From Gammaproteobacteria bacterium F7 (GTDB lineage Bacteria > Pseudomonadota > Gammaproteobacteria > Pseudomonadales > IMCC2047), in contig LUKI01000008.1 of NCBI GenBank assembly GCA_001593685.1, forward strand, positions 1 to 56,689: a DNA stretch of 56,689 nt. Direction: 5' to 3'. The notes below the pieces were generated by a model. It had not been told where the DNA came from. It saw only the letters and a program-made list of their open reading frames with translations, and did not search any database. This document shows positions 1 to 7,534 of this stretch, one piece after another; the stretch's first letter is position 1, and every line of letters begins with the position of its first letter. The position numbers were made by a program, and so were the translations under genes.

Positions 1-1
1 G

Positions 2-178
2 CTGCTCAAACGGGAGCGCATTCGTCGAAGAATTTACAAAACCAGAAAGGAGGCCAGAGAAGACATCTTTAATTACATCGAAATGTTTTACAACTCGAAA
101 CGCAAGCATGGTACAAATGGTTTGCTGCCACCCCAGCAGTACGAAGACCGTTTTAAATTGAATAACGGAGTGGTCTAG
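2..178 (+). pseudogene. IS3-family transposase (OrfB), C-terminal end only
   Basis: The window opens inside this frame. The visible 58 residues end with the typical tail of IS3-group DDE transposases: a YIEMFYNSKRKHGTNG stretch followed by LLPPQQYE, which contains the last part of the integrase core. Only the 3' end is in view, so whether the element is complete upstream is unknown. The element appears to end near base 196, because the minus-strand reading frame of the neighbouring integrase stops resembling an integrase there and the sequence at the junction (TGAATAGCCCC on the minus strand) has the TG start expected of an IS end. Confidence 0.85.
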
Positions 179-515
179 GTTTATAGGGGCTATTCACTAC
201 CGTATCAATCAATAAGAAGTCGCTGTAATTACCTTCACGTTCCATTTCTTCAAGTTCGGCATCTAGCCAACGTGTAGCAAGGACTTCGATATCTTTAGAT
301 GTTAGCTGTATCTGTTGACGGTGCTGTTCAAAGAGAGCGAGAACTTTTGAATATTCAGCAGCAAAAAGCTGTTTGGCCTCAGTAAAATTACGAGTATTTA
401 AAGATTTTTTGATTTCTCGCTTACCAATTGACGCACGTAAATCGTCAGGAACAGCTATGCGAAGGTAATAAATACCACTTTTAGGATGTTTAACAGGATT
501 TGCCATGACCGGCAT
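153..515 (-). pseudogene. Tyrosine site-specific integrase, N-terminal fragment cut by the IS element
   Basis: About 106 native residues match the N-terminal domain of tRNA-targeting phage/island integrases: the opening MANPVKHPKSGIYYLRIAVP followed by DDLRASIGKREIKKSL and NTRNFTEAKQLF is a family signature. The catalytic domain (R...HxxR...Y) is absent because the frame runs into the IS end near base 196 and terminates inside it. The ATG at 515 follows an AGGAG ribosome site at 8 nt. The gene lies just beyond the 3' end of tRNA-Ser and is transcribed away from it, the usual position of an island integrase beside its attachment tRNA. It is presumably inactive. Confidence 0.85.
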
Positions 516-533
516 TATAGGTTCTCCTCGCCT

Positions 534-558
534 TTCTGTACCAGTGTTCTGTACCAGT
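534..558. repeat. Two 12-bp direct repeats between integrase and tRNA-Ser
   Basis: The 12-mer TTCTGTACCAGT occurs at 534-545 and again at 547-558, a 13-bp period. It lies in the gap between the integrase start and the tRNA 3' end, where arm-type integrase or excisionase binding sites of integrating elements are normally found. That role is inference from position. Confidence 0.55.
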
Positions 559-619
559 TAGCGAAGATAACCTATTGATATACAAGAAAGTTACTGAGAA
601 ACAATAACTTAAAGAAAAA

Positions 620-707
620 TGGCGGAGGGGGAGAGATTCGAACTCTCGGACGGTCGCCCGTCGCCGGTTTTCAAGACCGGTGCTTTCGGCCACTCAGCCA
701 CCCCTCC
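620..707 (-). tRNA. tRNA-Ser (anticodon UGA)
   Basis: An 88-nt tRNA read on the minus strand. The acceptor GGAGGGG pairs with CCCCTCC, followed by discriminator G and an encoded CCA. The anticodon loop CTTGAAA gives UGA. There is a long variable arm as in class II serine tRNAs, and the T-loop is GTTCGAATC. The 3' end faces the truncated integrase, making this the likely attachment site of the island to the left. Confidence 0.97.
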
Positions 708-720
708 AGAAGTGGGTGCG

Positions 721-748
721 ATATTACCGTAACAGTTCATAGAGTCAA
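721..748 (-). promoter_or_regulatory. Sigma70-type promoter of tRNA-Ser
   Basis: On the minus strand TTGACT (743-748) and TAATAT (721-726) are separated by 16 bp and lie 14 bp upstream of the tRNA 5' end, a strong match to the housekeeping consensus at the expected distance. Confidence 0.75.
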
Positions 749-901
749 TACTCTTGCTTTGAATTTGGGAATTTTCTTCGTTATGATCTGACCTGCTTTA
801 CAAAACGTAACTGAGAATGATTAACAAAAGTCTTGAAACCAAGAACTTTGCACCAATTTATTACTCTTAAAGCTAGATTCATTTAATTACGGAGTTTTGA
901 T

Positions 902-1588
902 ATGCCAACTAATTTTGACGCCATTGCCTCGAGTCGTGGTTCATCGCTCGAGATCAATAAGGTATTACGTAACACTTACGCTTTGCTGGGTGCTACATTG
1001 CTTTTCAGTGCTGTCACTGCGTCTATTTCCATGGCTATGGGGCTGGGTCATGGTATTGGGCTGATCATGAGCCTGGCAGCAATTGGTATTATTTGGTTTG
1101 TCATTCCCCGCACAGCAAACTCAGAGAAAGGCATTATTGCTGTTTTTGCTTTCACTGGTCTGCTTGGCGCAGCGCTTGGCCCAACGCTGAATCACTATCT
1201 GCAACTGGCTAATGGCGGAATGATTATCGTCCAGGCGCTGGGCAGTACCGCGCTGGTATTCTTTGCTCTGTCTGCCTACGTACTGACAACCCGTAAGGAT
1301 TTTTCCTTCATGGGCGGTTTCCTGATGACAGGTTTGATTATTGCCATCGTCGCGATGCTAGGTCTCTGGGTTGCCAGCTTCTTCGGCGTTCACATTCCTG
1401 GTGCACAACTGGCCATTAGCGCCGTTGTTGCATTGCTAATGTCAGGCTTCATCCTGTTTGATACCAGCCGTATTGTAAACGGTGGTGAAACCAACTACCT
1501 GCTGGCCACAACAGCCTTGTATTTGGATATTTACAACCTGTTCGTGAGCCTTCTGCACCTGATTGGCGCATTCAGCAGCGACGATTAA
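902..1588 (+). CDS. yccA: Bax inhibitor-1/YccA family inner-membrane protein
   Basis: A 228-residue protein with seven predicted hydrophobic segments, the family's usual size and topology. The final helix carries the acidic pattern (FDTSRIV then LATTALYLDIYNLF) typical of the BI-1/YccA fold. In E. coli YccA is a substrate and modulator of the FtsH membrane protease; that role is known for the family and not shown here. The start has a GGAG site 8 nt upstream. It is followed by a strong terminator and then the tus genes, the same neighbour order as in Pseudomonas. Confidence 0.93.
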   Translation: MPTNFDAIASSRGSSLEINKVLRNTYALLGATLLFSAVTASISMAMGLGHGIGLIMSLAAIGIIWFVIPRTANSEKGIIAVFAFTGLLGAALGPTLNHYLQLANGGMIIVQALGSTALVFFALSAYVLTTRKDFSFMGGFLMTGLIIAIVAMLGLWVASFFGVHIPGAQLAISAVVALLMSGFILFDTSRIVNGGETNYLLATTALYLDIYNLFVSLLHLIGAFSSDD

Positions 1589-1610
1589 TCAATAGTAAGT
1601 TAGCGTTTCT

Positions 1611-1650
1611 AAAACCCCGTTCCACTCAGGTGTGACGGGGTTTTTATTTT
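1611..1650 (+). terminator. Rho-independent terminator after yccA
   Basis: The stem AAAACCCCGT/ACGGGGTTTT with a 14-nt loop is followed by a T-rich run, 22 bp past the yccA stop. Confidence 0.88.
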
Positions 1651-1665
1651 TCGGATAATAAATAA

Positions 1666-2058
1666 ATGAAATACTCTCTCGCTATCTATGGCGCCCCCTA
1701 CTCCAGCCAAGCTGCTGAAACGGCCTTTAGTTTTGCCCAGGCTGCTATCGCCCGGGGCCATCATATCTATCGGCTGTTTTTCTATCTTGATGGTGTTCAC
1801 AACGCCTCAAACCTGGCAACGCCACCACAGGATGAAACAGATATCCCTGAACGCTGGCAGCAACTCATCAAAGCCCACCAGATAGACGCCGTGGTTTGTA
1901 TCGCCGCCGGTCTACGCCGTGGTTTACTGGATGAAGTTGAACAGCAGCGCTACCAAAAACCCAGCAATAACCTAAGCGACAGTTTCACGCTTTCCGGCTT
2001 GGGACAGCTGATTGATGCAGGTACCCAGTCTCACCGTTTAATTACCTTTGGGGCTTAA
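1666..2058 (+). CDS. tusD: Sulfurtransferase complex subunit TusD
   Basis: A 130-residue DsrE-fold protein. The segment IDAVVCIAAGLRRGLL contains the conserved cysteine that carries the persulfide in TusD/DsrE. TusD, TusC and TusB form the hexameric complex that takes sulfur from TusA and passes it to TusE for 2-thiolation of the wobble uridine in tRNAs for Lys, Glu and Gln. It is first of a tight tusD-tusC-tusB run (2-bp gap to tusC), and the start lies just after the yccA terminator. Confidence 0.94.
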   Translation: MKYSLAIYGAPYSSQAAETAFSFAQAAIARGHHIYRLFFYLDGVHNASNLATPPQDETDIPERWQQLIKAHQIDAVVCIAAGLRRGLLDEVEQQRYQKPSNNLSDSFTLSGLGQLIDAGTQSHRLITFGA

Positions 2059-2060
2059 CC

Positions 2061-2426
2061 ATGGAAACCTCCAAAACCATTCTGATTGTTAATCGCAAAG
2101 CCCCCTTCGGCAGCGCTTTTGCCAAAGAAGCCTTGGATGTAGGCTTGATTGCTGCCGCCTTCGGACAAAAACTCGGCATGTTGTTTATGGATGACGGCGT
2201 TTATCAACTACTCAAGCAGCAGGATCCGGCCGACATCAATCAAAAAAACAGCTCTCAAACGCTACCGATGCTGGAAATGTATGACGTGAAAGAGGTTTAC
2301 GTGGAAGCTGAATCGCTACAGGCAAGAAACCTGAGTGCAGCAGACTTACTCATACCCGTCGAAATTATCGATAGCCAAACCACCTCTGAGTTACTGGAGC
2401 AGCAGGACATCCTGCTGAATTTCTAA
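2061..2426 (+). CDS. tusC: Sulfurtransferase complex subunit TusC
   Basis: A 121-residue DsrF/TusC protein. The pattern KTILIVNRKAPFGSAFAKEALDVGLIAAAF followed by LGMLFMDDGVYQLL is characteristic. TusC has no catalytic cysteine and serves a structural role in the TusBCD hexamer. Its stop TAA shares its last A with the ATG of tusB, so the two are translationally coupled. Confidence 0.94.
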   Translation: METSKTILIVNRKAPFGSAFAKEALDVGLIAAAFGQKLGMLFMDDGVYQLLKQQDPADINQKNSSQTLPMLEMYDVKEVYVEAESLQARNLSAADLLIPVEIIDSQTTSELLEQQDILLNF

Positions 2427-2725
2427 TGATTCTGCATACCGTTAATAAATCACCGTTTCAAAATAGCAGCCTCGCCTCTTGCCTGCGCGTTGCCCATGCT
2501 GACGCCGGTATTTTGCTGATAGAAGACGGCGTTTACGCCGCCTGCGAAACGCCTGACAGCTTAATCACCGAGCAAGCAATCTCACAATACAAGGTCTACG
2601 CACTTGAACCCGACCTAAAGGCAAGAGGTCTGCTGGAGCGCGTAAAACCCGGGATTACACTGGTGGACTATGACGGTTTTGTGGCTCTGACTGAGCAATT
2701 TCGTACCGTCCAAAGCTGGTACTAG
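2426..2725 (+). CDS. tusB: Sulfurtransferase complex subunit TusB
   Basis: A 99-residue DsrH/TusB protein with the family opening MILHTVNKSPF and the segment ILLIEDGVYAA. It completes the TusBCD sulfur-relay complex. It overlaps tusC by one base. A gap of 145 bp, without an obvious terminator, separates it from tusE. Confidence 0.93.
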   Translation: MILHTVNKSPFQNSSLASCLRVAHADAGILLIEDGVYAACETPDSLITEQAISQYKVYALEPDLKARGLLERVKPGITLVDYDGFVALTEQFRTVQSWY

Positions 2726-2870
2726 CAATCACTGTCGGCTTGCTTTTCATACGGCAACCAACAGCGTTAAGATTGTGTGCTGACCTGTTACAAATTAGCC
2801 TTGTCAGGCGACCTTACATTTTTTGCTCACCTGAAATTTAAACAACCTACCGGAAATTATTAGCGACCCC

Positions 2871-3185
2871 ATGCCGGAAATACTCAAAGACAACGAAGGT
2901 TATCTGAAAAACCTCGCCGACTGGTCAGAACAAGCCGCCGAGGAAATTGCCGCCGCCGAGGGCATTACACTGACCGACGAGCACTGGGAAGTGATTCACC
3001 TGTTACGCGATGTACATCAGGAATTTCAGCACACGCCCATCACCCGCGTGTTTGTGAAATTGATGGGCGAGCGGCTAGGCAAGGATAAAGGCCGCAGCAT
3101 TTACCTGTTGAAACTATTTCCGGAAACCCCCATGCGCAAATCCTGCAAAATTGCCGGTTTGCCAAAGCCGACGAACTGCATGTAG
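2871..3185 (+). CDS. tusE: TusE/DsrC-family sulfur carrier with two C-terminal cysteines
   Basis: A 104-residue DsrC-fold protein with the family signature LTDEHWEVIHLLRDVHQEF and the C-terminal arm IAGLPKPTNCM. The penultimate cysteine is the sulfur-accepting CysA. A second cysteine (in KSCKIAG) lies exactly eleven residues before it, the CysB position of true DsrC proteins and a position that is not cysteine in E. coli TusE. The context, directly behind tusDCB and with no dsrAB, favours a tRNA-thiolation role. The ATG at 2871 is the only usual start after an in-frame stop at 2832, which makes the N-terminus a few residues shorter than E. coli TusE. Confidence 0.9.
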   Translation: MPEILKDNEGYLKNLADWSEQAAEEIAAAEGITLTDEHWEVIHLLRDVHQEFQHTPITRVFVKLMGERLGKDKGRSIYLLKLFPETPMRKSCKIAGLPKPTNCM

Positions 3186-3236
3186 GTTGAAAACACCACA
3201 ACTGCAACTGACTGCATAAGAACCGCTGTTTTCCCC

Positions 3237-3264
3237 TTTGAATTTCCGTACAACATGGTATGAT
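3237..3264 (+). promoter_or_regulatory. Likely promoter of tRNA-Arg
   Basis: TTTGAA (3237-3242) and TATGAT (3259-3264) are separated by 16 bp, followed by a GC-rich stretch. The position is 65 bp upstream of the tRNA, plausible for a stable-RNA transcript with a short 5' leader. Confidence 0.55.
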
Positions 3265-3328
3265 GCCGGCCTCTTAACTGAAAGCAGTTTAAGAGCCAAT
3301 GGTGAACCACAGTAACCATTCAGTTTCT

Positions 3329-3405
3329 GCATCCGTAGCTCAGCTGGATAGAGTACTCGGCTACGAACCGAGCGGTCGGAGGTTCGAATCCTCCCGGATG
3401 CGCCA
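3329..3405 (+). tRNA. tRNA-Arg (anticodon ACG)
   Basis: A 77-nt tRNA with acceptor GCATCCG/CGGATGC, D-loop AGCTCAGCTGGATAGAG, anticodon loop CTACGAA giving ACG (read as ICG after A34 deamination), T-loop GTTCGAATC and encoded CCA. Confidence 0.97.
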
Positions 3406-3409
3406 TATT

Positions 3410-3450
3410 AAAAAGCCCGCTCTCGTTAATCTGAGAATGCGGGCTTTTTA
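3410..3450. terminator. Bidirectional terminator between tRNA-Arg and ppsA
   Basis: AAAAAGCCCGC pairs with GCGGGCTTTTT, with an inner TCTC/GAGA extension. A-run and T-run flank the stem on both sides, so it can end the tRNA transcript (+) and the ppsA transcript (-), whose stop lies 24 bp away. Confidence 0.88.
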
Positions 3451-3473
3451 ATGCCTAAAATAGAGCGAAGGAA

Positions 3474-5840
3474 TCAACCGTCGCCTTTTACCAAAAAGAG
3501 CCAGGTTTTCACCACCGTATCGGGATTCAGTGAAACACTCTCAATACCCTGCTCCATCAGCCATTTGGCCAAATCCGGATGATCCGAAGGCCCCTGCCCA
3601 CAAATACCAATGTACTTGCCCTGTTTGCGACAGGCCTGAATCGCCATACTCAGCAGCACCTTCACCGCCTCATTCCGCTCATCAAACAAATGCGCAATAA
3701 TGCCCGAGTCACGATCCAAGCCCAGTGTCAGCTGCGTCATATCGTTAGAGCCAATGGAAAAACCATCGAAATGTTCGAGAAACTGCTCAGCCAGCAACGC
3801 ATTACTGGGAATTTCACACATCATAATCACGCGTAAACCATTCTCGCCGCGCGTTAGACCATTCTGCGACAACCGCTTAACCACCGCTTCGGCTTCATCA
3901 ACCGTACGGGTAAAGGGCACCATGACCTCAAGATTAGTCAGCCCCATTTCGTCACGAACAAATTTCACCGCTTCACACTCCAGCTTGAAGCATTCCGCAA
4001 AATCCTCGGAAATATAGCGCGAGGCACCACGAAAACCGAGCATTGGATTTTCTTCATCCGGCTCATATAACTCGCCGCCCAGCAGATTGGCATACTCGTT
4101 GGATTTAAAATCCGAGAAACGCACAATCACAGGCTTGGGAGCAAAAGCCGCCGTCAGCGTTGCAATGCCTTCTATCAGCTTTTGGCGATAAAAATCGACC
4201 GGACTATCATAGCCGGCAATGTAACCATCAATTTGCGCTTTTAATTCAGCAGGCAAAGTGTCGTAATTGATTAACGCCTTTGGGTGCACACCAATCGTAC
4301 TATTAATCACAAACTCCAAACGTGCCAAGCCAACGCCCGCATTGGGGATAAAATGGAAATCAAAGGCACGATCCGGCGTTGCCACGTTCATCATAATTTT
4401 GAAGGGTAACGCCGGCATGTTATCAAGGTCAGTGGTATGCACCTCAAAATCCAGCAAGCCATCGTAGATAAAACCGCTATCACCTTCTGCGCAGCTAACC
4501 GTCACCGCCTCAACGTCCACCAGTTTTTGAGTCGCATCACCACAACCGACGACCGCAGGCACACCTAGTTCGCGAGCAATAATCGCTGCATGGCAGGTAC
4601 GGCCACCCCGGTTGGTGACAATGGCTGAGGCACGTTTCATAACCGGCTCCCAGTCCGGATCGGTCATTTCTGTCACCAAGACATCGCCCGCCTGCACCTG
4701 ATCCATATCGGCTAAATCATCAACGATACGCACGCGACCACTGCCAATACGCTTGCCAATGGCCCGTCCCTGCACCAACACTTGGCCAGTTTCCTTTAAC
4801 TCGTAGTTTTTCAGTTGCACCTTAGAGGAACGACTTTGCACCGTCTCCGGCCGCGCCTGCACAATGTATAATTTGCCGGTCACCCCATCCTTGGCCCATT
4901 CAATATCCATAGGCCGTTGGTAGTGCTGCTCAATAATTAACGCCTGTTTCGCCAGCTCATGGACTTCATCATCGCGCAACGAAAAGCGCATACGGTCGGC
5001 CGCTGGCACATCCACCGTTTTCACAAGCTCATTATTATCGTCCGTGTCATAAATCATCTTGATGGCTTTGCCGCCCAGCGTACGCCGTAAAATAGCTGGA
5101 CAGCCCTGCTTTAACGACGGTTTGAACACATAGAACTCATCCGGATTAACCGCACCTTGCACCACGGTTTCGCCTAAACCATAGGCCGAGGTAATAAACA
5201 CCACCTCCTCAAAACCGGACTCGGTATCAAGCGTAAACATCACGCCGCTTGCCGCAGACTCACTGCTCACCATGATTTGCACCGACGCTGACAACGCCAC
5301 TTCGCTGTGATCAAAGCCCTGGTGTACGCGGTAGGCAATCGCCCGATCATTAAACAACGAAGCAAAGACTTCCTTAATCGCTTTTAACACCTGCGCACGG
5401 CCACGCACATTGAGAAAAGTTTCCTGCTGACCGGCAAAGGACGCATCGGGCAAATCTTCAGCGGTCGCGGAAGATCGTACCGCCACAGCCAATTGCTCAT
5501 TGCCCGCCTGTAGCTGTGAGAGGTAAGCCAAAATATCAGCTTCAAGCGCAGGTTGTAACGGTGCGTCAATAATCCACTGGCGAATATCACTGCCCGCTGC
5601 TGCCAATGCATTCACATCCTCGACGTCAAGCTCGGCAAGCTTGCTTTTAATTCGCTCAACTAAATTATTTGTAGACAGAAAATCACGGTAAGCATCCGCT
5701 GTCGTTGCAAAGCCGGTCGGGACGGAAACACCCAGCGCACTCAGATGACTGATCATCTCGCCCAGTGATGCATTTTTTCCGCCAACCCGGCCCACATCGT
5801 TGATGCCAACCTGCTCCAGAGAAACCACCCAGTCGTTCAC
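3474..5840 (-). CDS. ppsA: Phosphoenolpyruvate synthase
   Basis: Pyruvate, water dikinase: makes PEP from pyruvate and ATP for gluconeogenesis, in the cytoplasm. Three domains are seen in order: N-terminal ATP-grasp ([11 protein letters not shown], then [20 protein letters not shown]), the phosphohistidine swivel domain ([16 protein letters not shown], with the catalytic His) and the C-terminal PEP-binding barrel ending in [11 protein letters not shown]. The preferred start is a GTG at 5840, because AAAGGAGG lies 4 nt upstream and the resulting 788 residues match the usual length of about 790; an upstream ATG at 5900 would add an unrelated tail. It is divergent from ppsR, its kinase/phosphatase regulator, as in many gammaproteobacteria. 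Confidence 0.96.
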   Translation of the reverse strand: MNDWVVSLEQVGINDVGRVGGKNASLGEMISHLSALGVSVPTGFATTADAYRDFLSTNNLVERIKSKLAELDVEDVNALAAAGSDIRQWIIDAPLQPALEADILAYLSQLQAGNEQLAVAVRSSATAEDLPDASFAGQQETFLNVRGRAQVLKAIKEVFASLFNDRAIAYRVHQGFDHSEVALSASVQIMVSSESAASGVMFTLDTESGFEEVVFITSAYGLGETVVQGAVNPDEFYVFKPSLKQGCPAILRRTLGGKAIKMIYDTDDNNELVKTVDVPAADRMRFSLRDDEVHELAKQALIIEQHYQRPMDIEWAKDGVTGKLYIVQARPETVQSRSSKVQLKNYELKETGQVLVQGRAIGKRIGSGRVRIVDDLADMDQVQAGDVLVTEMTDPDWEPVMKRASAIVTNRGGRTCHAAIIARELGVPAVVGCGDATQKLVDVEAVTVSCAEGDSGFIYDGLLDFEVHTTDLDNMPALPFKIMMNVATPDRAFDFHFIPNAGVGLARLEFVINSTIGVHPKALINYDTLPAELKAQIDGYIAGYDSPVDFYRQKLIEGIATLTAAFAPKPVIVRFSDFKSNEYANLLGGELYEPDEENPMLGFRGASRYISEDFAECFKLECEAVKFVRDEMGLTNLEVMVPFTRTVDEAEAVVKRLSQNGLTRGENGLRVIMMCEIPSNALLAEQFLEHFDGFSIGSNDMTQLTLGLDRDSGIIAHLFDERNEAVKVLLSMAIQACRKQGKYIGICGQGPSDHPDLAKWLMEQGIESVSLNPDTVVKTWLFLVKGDG

Positions 5841-6180
5841 ACTGCCTCCTTTTATCCAACCAGAAACGATACCCATCATTTCAAAACGCCGACAGGACAA
5901 CCTTCCCCGCGGCTTTGTCGCAACTCATCTGACGCCGGGGATGAACAAAAAAATACCCCCTGATGTTCGCTAACCCAACGAGTTCGAGTTTTATTGAAAT
6001 GACAATATAAACAAAAACCCGCTTCCGCTATGCTTCTATTCATACGCTTTTTTCAGAGATCTGCAACCGATGAAACGTCAGGTTTATTTTATTTCAGATG
6101 GCACCACCATCACTGCCCAGACACTGGGCAAAAGCCTGCTTAACCAATTTGAGCAAATCGACTTTGAACTCATCATCTTG
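5841..6180. repeat. Duplicated ppsA-ppsR promoter region, copy 1
   Basis: These 340 bp, from the ppsA ribosome site through the ppsR start to ppsR codon 37, recur at 7917-8254 in the same orientation with about 26 differences counted by eye (about 92% identity). This copy is the one adjoining ppsA. It ends abruptly at the junction with the 300-bp leader repeat. Confidence 0.93.
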
Positions 6181-6189
6181 TCCATTTAG
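6070..6189 (+). pseudogene. ppsR stump (first 37 codons of PEP synthase regulatory protein)
   Basis: ATG to TAG gives 39 residues, beginning [12 protein letters not shown] as in the intact ppsR at 8144. After codon 37 the reading runs into the cassette leader and stops. Five of the eight base differences from the intact copy change the amino acid, including conserved ISDGTAITAETLG positions (A to T, E to Q), as expected of a copy no longer under selection. Confidence 0.9.
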
Positions 6190-6337
6190 CTGATATCACA
6201 CACATTATCGGTACTCGGGGCGAAAAATATTACCGCATTATTGGGAAAAATCACGCAACCATTTGTTTTTAAATGAAATTTACGTGTCCGTTTTTGTAAG
6301 GATTACGAGGGTATCGGTACTTCACAAAATTTGTATA

Positions 6338-6366
6338 TTGAAAACAGCAAAAAGGACACGTACGAT
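6338..6366 (+). promoter_or_regulatory. Candidate cassette promoter in leader A
   Basis: TTGAAA (6338-6343) and TACGAT (6361-6366) with a 17-bp spacer point into the cassettes. The right arm of the 9-bp inverted repeat (6355-6363) overlaps the spacer and -10 box, so a bound protein there could block transcription. The same elements are kept in leader B. Confidence 0.55.
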
Positions 6367-6401
6367 ATTGAGATCAAACCGCTAAGGAGTAGCGTAAGCC
6401 T

Positions 6402-6485
6402 ATGAATTTAAATGGATTCCCACCTTTTTACCCACTGTCACCTATAACATATTATGGGTCAAACGGGTCCATATTCCACTGTTAG
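6402..6485 (+). CDS. 27-codon leader peptide ending in the GTTAG core (copy A)
   Basis: A short frame opens with MNLNGFPPFYPL; the purine-rich AAGGAG lies 12 nt upstream, in the loop of a 5-bp CGCTA/TAGCG hairpin. The TAG stop (6483-6485) is part of the GTTAGGA recombination core, and the next cassette ATG follows 9 nt later. The copy in leader B is also 27 codons with three amino-acid changes. Position and design resemble ORF-11 in attI1 of class 1 integrons, which boosts translation of the first cassette. The substitution pattern gives no proof of protein-level selection. Confidence 0.4.
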   Translation: MNLNGFPPFYPLSPITYYGSNGSIFHC

Positions 6486-6494
6486 GACAACAAT

Positions 6495-6920
6495 ATGGTC
6501 CTTCTTAAGTTAATACTTTCTCTTATCTGCGGACTTGGTGCAGTCTGGTGGTTAACAGATCATTTAGGAGCGGTTCCTCCCAATTATTGGTCTGCTTCAA
6601 TTGGAGGGGCAATATTAACAAGTATGGCTTTGGTACTTTGGGGGTTCGCTTCTGTTAATGGAAAAGTGCGTACGACCAATATTCTTCCGTACGCGTTTTG
6701 GGCATTTTTTATTGGTGTCGCCCTCATTGGGGCTGCTTTGCTTGCCAACCAAATCGAACTCCCTCTTAATTGCAAAAGTAGAGAGGCAGTCTTATGTGTT
6801 CCCGTGAACATTGCCTATGTTTTATTCGGGCACATAGGAGCAGGACTCCTTGTCTTACTTTTAGCCTCTGGCTCTTTACTTCTAGCTTTAAAATGGGGGA
6901 AACGTCTCAATGTATCCTAA
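6495..6920 (+). CDS. Four-TM membrane protein, first cassette of run A
   Basis: A 141-residue hydrophobic protein with about four transmembrane helices (roughly residues 3-22, 33-52, 65-87 and 105-130) and a short loop with two cysteines (LNCKSREAVLCVP) between helices 3 and 4. I do not recognise a family. Its ribosome site AGGA is the cassette core itself (GTTAGGA, 6481-6487), 7 nt before the ATG. The stop codon TAA is part of the following attC site, the compact layout typical of integron cassettes. Confidence 0.75.
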   Translation: MVLLKLILSLICGLGAVWWLTDHLGAVPPNYWSASIGGAILTSMALVLWGFASVNGKVRTTNILPYAFWAFFIGVALIGAALLANQIELPLNCKSREAVLCVPVNIAYVLFGHIGAGLLVLLLASGSLLLALKWGKRLNVS

Positions 6921-6985
6921 CAAGTGGCTTGGGCGGGACTGGGTTCCGCTTCGCTTCACCCAGCCCCTCAGCCTAAGCGTTATGG
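6915..6985 (+). other. attC-like recombination site A1
   Basis: A 71-bp imperfect palindrome: TCCTAAC at the left, GTTATGG at the right. Inside, GGCT pairs with AGCC, a G-run pairs with CCCC and CTGGGT pairs with ACCCAG around a short loop. This is the R''-L''...L'-R' layout of integron attC sites. The left core holds the stop of the preceding gene and the right core holds the stop of the oppositely oriented parE. Confidence 0.8.
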
Positions 6986-7282
6986 GTTCCTCAAGTTTGT
7001 CTCAACATCCATGCGCTTGTGCAGGACACGGACAACCTCTATTTTGGCATTGCTAAGGCTTCGATAGAAAATTATATGGCTGGCGTTGGGAAATTTTCGA
7101 TATCCCAATTTGATAAAATCACATTGTGTTCCAGCTTCGGGAGTATTTGCCAGCACATGGAATGCATCATCAAATTGTTTCAAATAAATTCGACGCTGTT
7201 CTTTTCCCCACTTTCGCTGGGTATAGGCAGCAATGGATTTCAAATCCGCTTTGGCTTTATTGGTTAAAGTAAATGCTCCCAT
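6980..7282 (-). CDS. parE: ParE/RelE-superfamily toxin
   Basis: A 100-residue type II toxin with the ParE pattern: LTNKAKADLKSIAAYTQRKWG at the start, then FDDAFHVLANTPEAG, and a YRKFPNASHIIFYR core followed by IEVVRVLHKRMDVE. ParE toxins poison DNA gyrase, whereas RelE relatives cut mRNA; sequence alone suits ParE better. It lies in the second cassette of run A, opposite to the array direction. Its ATG shares one base with the antitoxin stop (TAATG). Confidence 0.87.
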   Translation of the reverse strand: MGAFTLTNKAKADLKSIAAYTQRKWGKEQRRIYLKQFDDAFHVLANTPEAGTQCDFIKLGYRKFPNASHIIFYRSLSNAKIEVVRVLHKRMDVETNLRNP

Positions 7283-7521
7283 TAGCCAAGTTCATCATCC
7301 AGTTCATTCATCAATGTTTCATAACTGTATGCAGCAGCTCCGCTATTCTCGCCTTCTTCAAGCAGTTTGCGCAGCGTTGCAATTTTCTGTTCGTTGTCCT
7401 CCAGCAGCCTCAAGGCTGCACGGACTACCTCGCTAGTAGAAGCATACCTACCGTCTGCTATCTGCTGGGCTATAAAGCCGTCAAAGTGCTCACCAAGGGT
7501 AATGCTTGTGTTTTTAGGCAT
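7282..7521 (-). CDS. parD: ParD-type ribbon-helix-helix antitoxin
   Basis: A 79-residue protein. An N-terminal ribbon-helix-helix segment (TSITLGEHFDGFIAQQIADG, then RYASTSEVVRAALRLLEDNE) is the ParD/CC2985 signature, and the acidic C-terminus would wrap the toxin. AGGTG precedes the ATG by 4 nt. With parE it forms a self-contained unit with its own promoter, so it does not depend on the cassette promoter. Such pairs are common in large cassette arrays, where they are thought to stabilise the array. Confidence 0.9.
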   Translation of the reverse strand: MPKNTSITLGEHFDGFIAQQIADGRYASTSEVVRAALRLLEDNEQKIATLRKLLEEGENSGAAAYSYETLMNELDDELG

Positions 7522-7534
7522 GGGTCACCTCATC

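Larger units (their letters stand above)
6186..6485 (+). repeat. 300-bp cassette leader repeat, copy A (attI-like platform)
   Basis: This 300-bp stretch is repeated at 9731-10030, same orientation and same length, with about 17 differences counted by eye (about 94% identity). Both copies end in CACTGTTAG and are followed at once by a gene cassette whose further boundaries carry attC-like sites. Within the copy are a sigma70-like promoter (6338-6366), an inverted repeat TACGTGTCC (6281-6289)/GGACACGTA (6355-6363), a CGCTA-AGGAG-TAGCG hairpin (6380-6394) and a 27-codon open frame ending in the GTTAG core. The role as an integron attI/Pc region is inference: no integrase gene is adjacent, and the left flank here is the ppsR stump. 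Confidence 0.8.

Noticed and set aside
490-693. 67-codon frame over tRNA-Ser
   Set aside because: It overlaps the tRNA on the same strand and has no protein-like character.
2871-3185. Dissimilatory sulfur oxidation locus
   Set aside because: Only the tus relay genes are present; no dsrAB, dsrMKJOP or hdr genes are in the window.
6186-6485. Leader repeat as a MITE or small IS
   Set aside because: The ends are not inverted repeats of each other, no target-site duplication is seen, and both copies have the same orientation with a cassette core at the same end.
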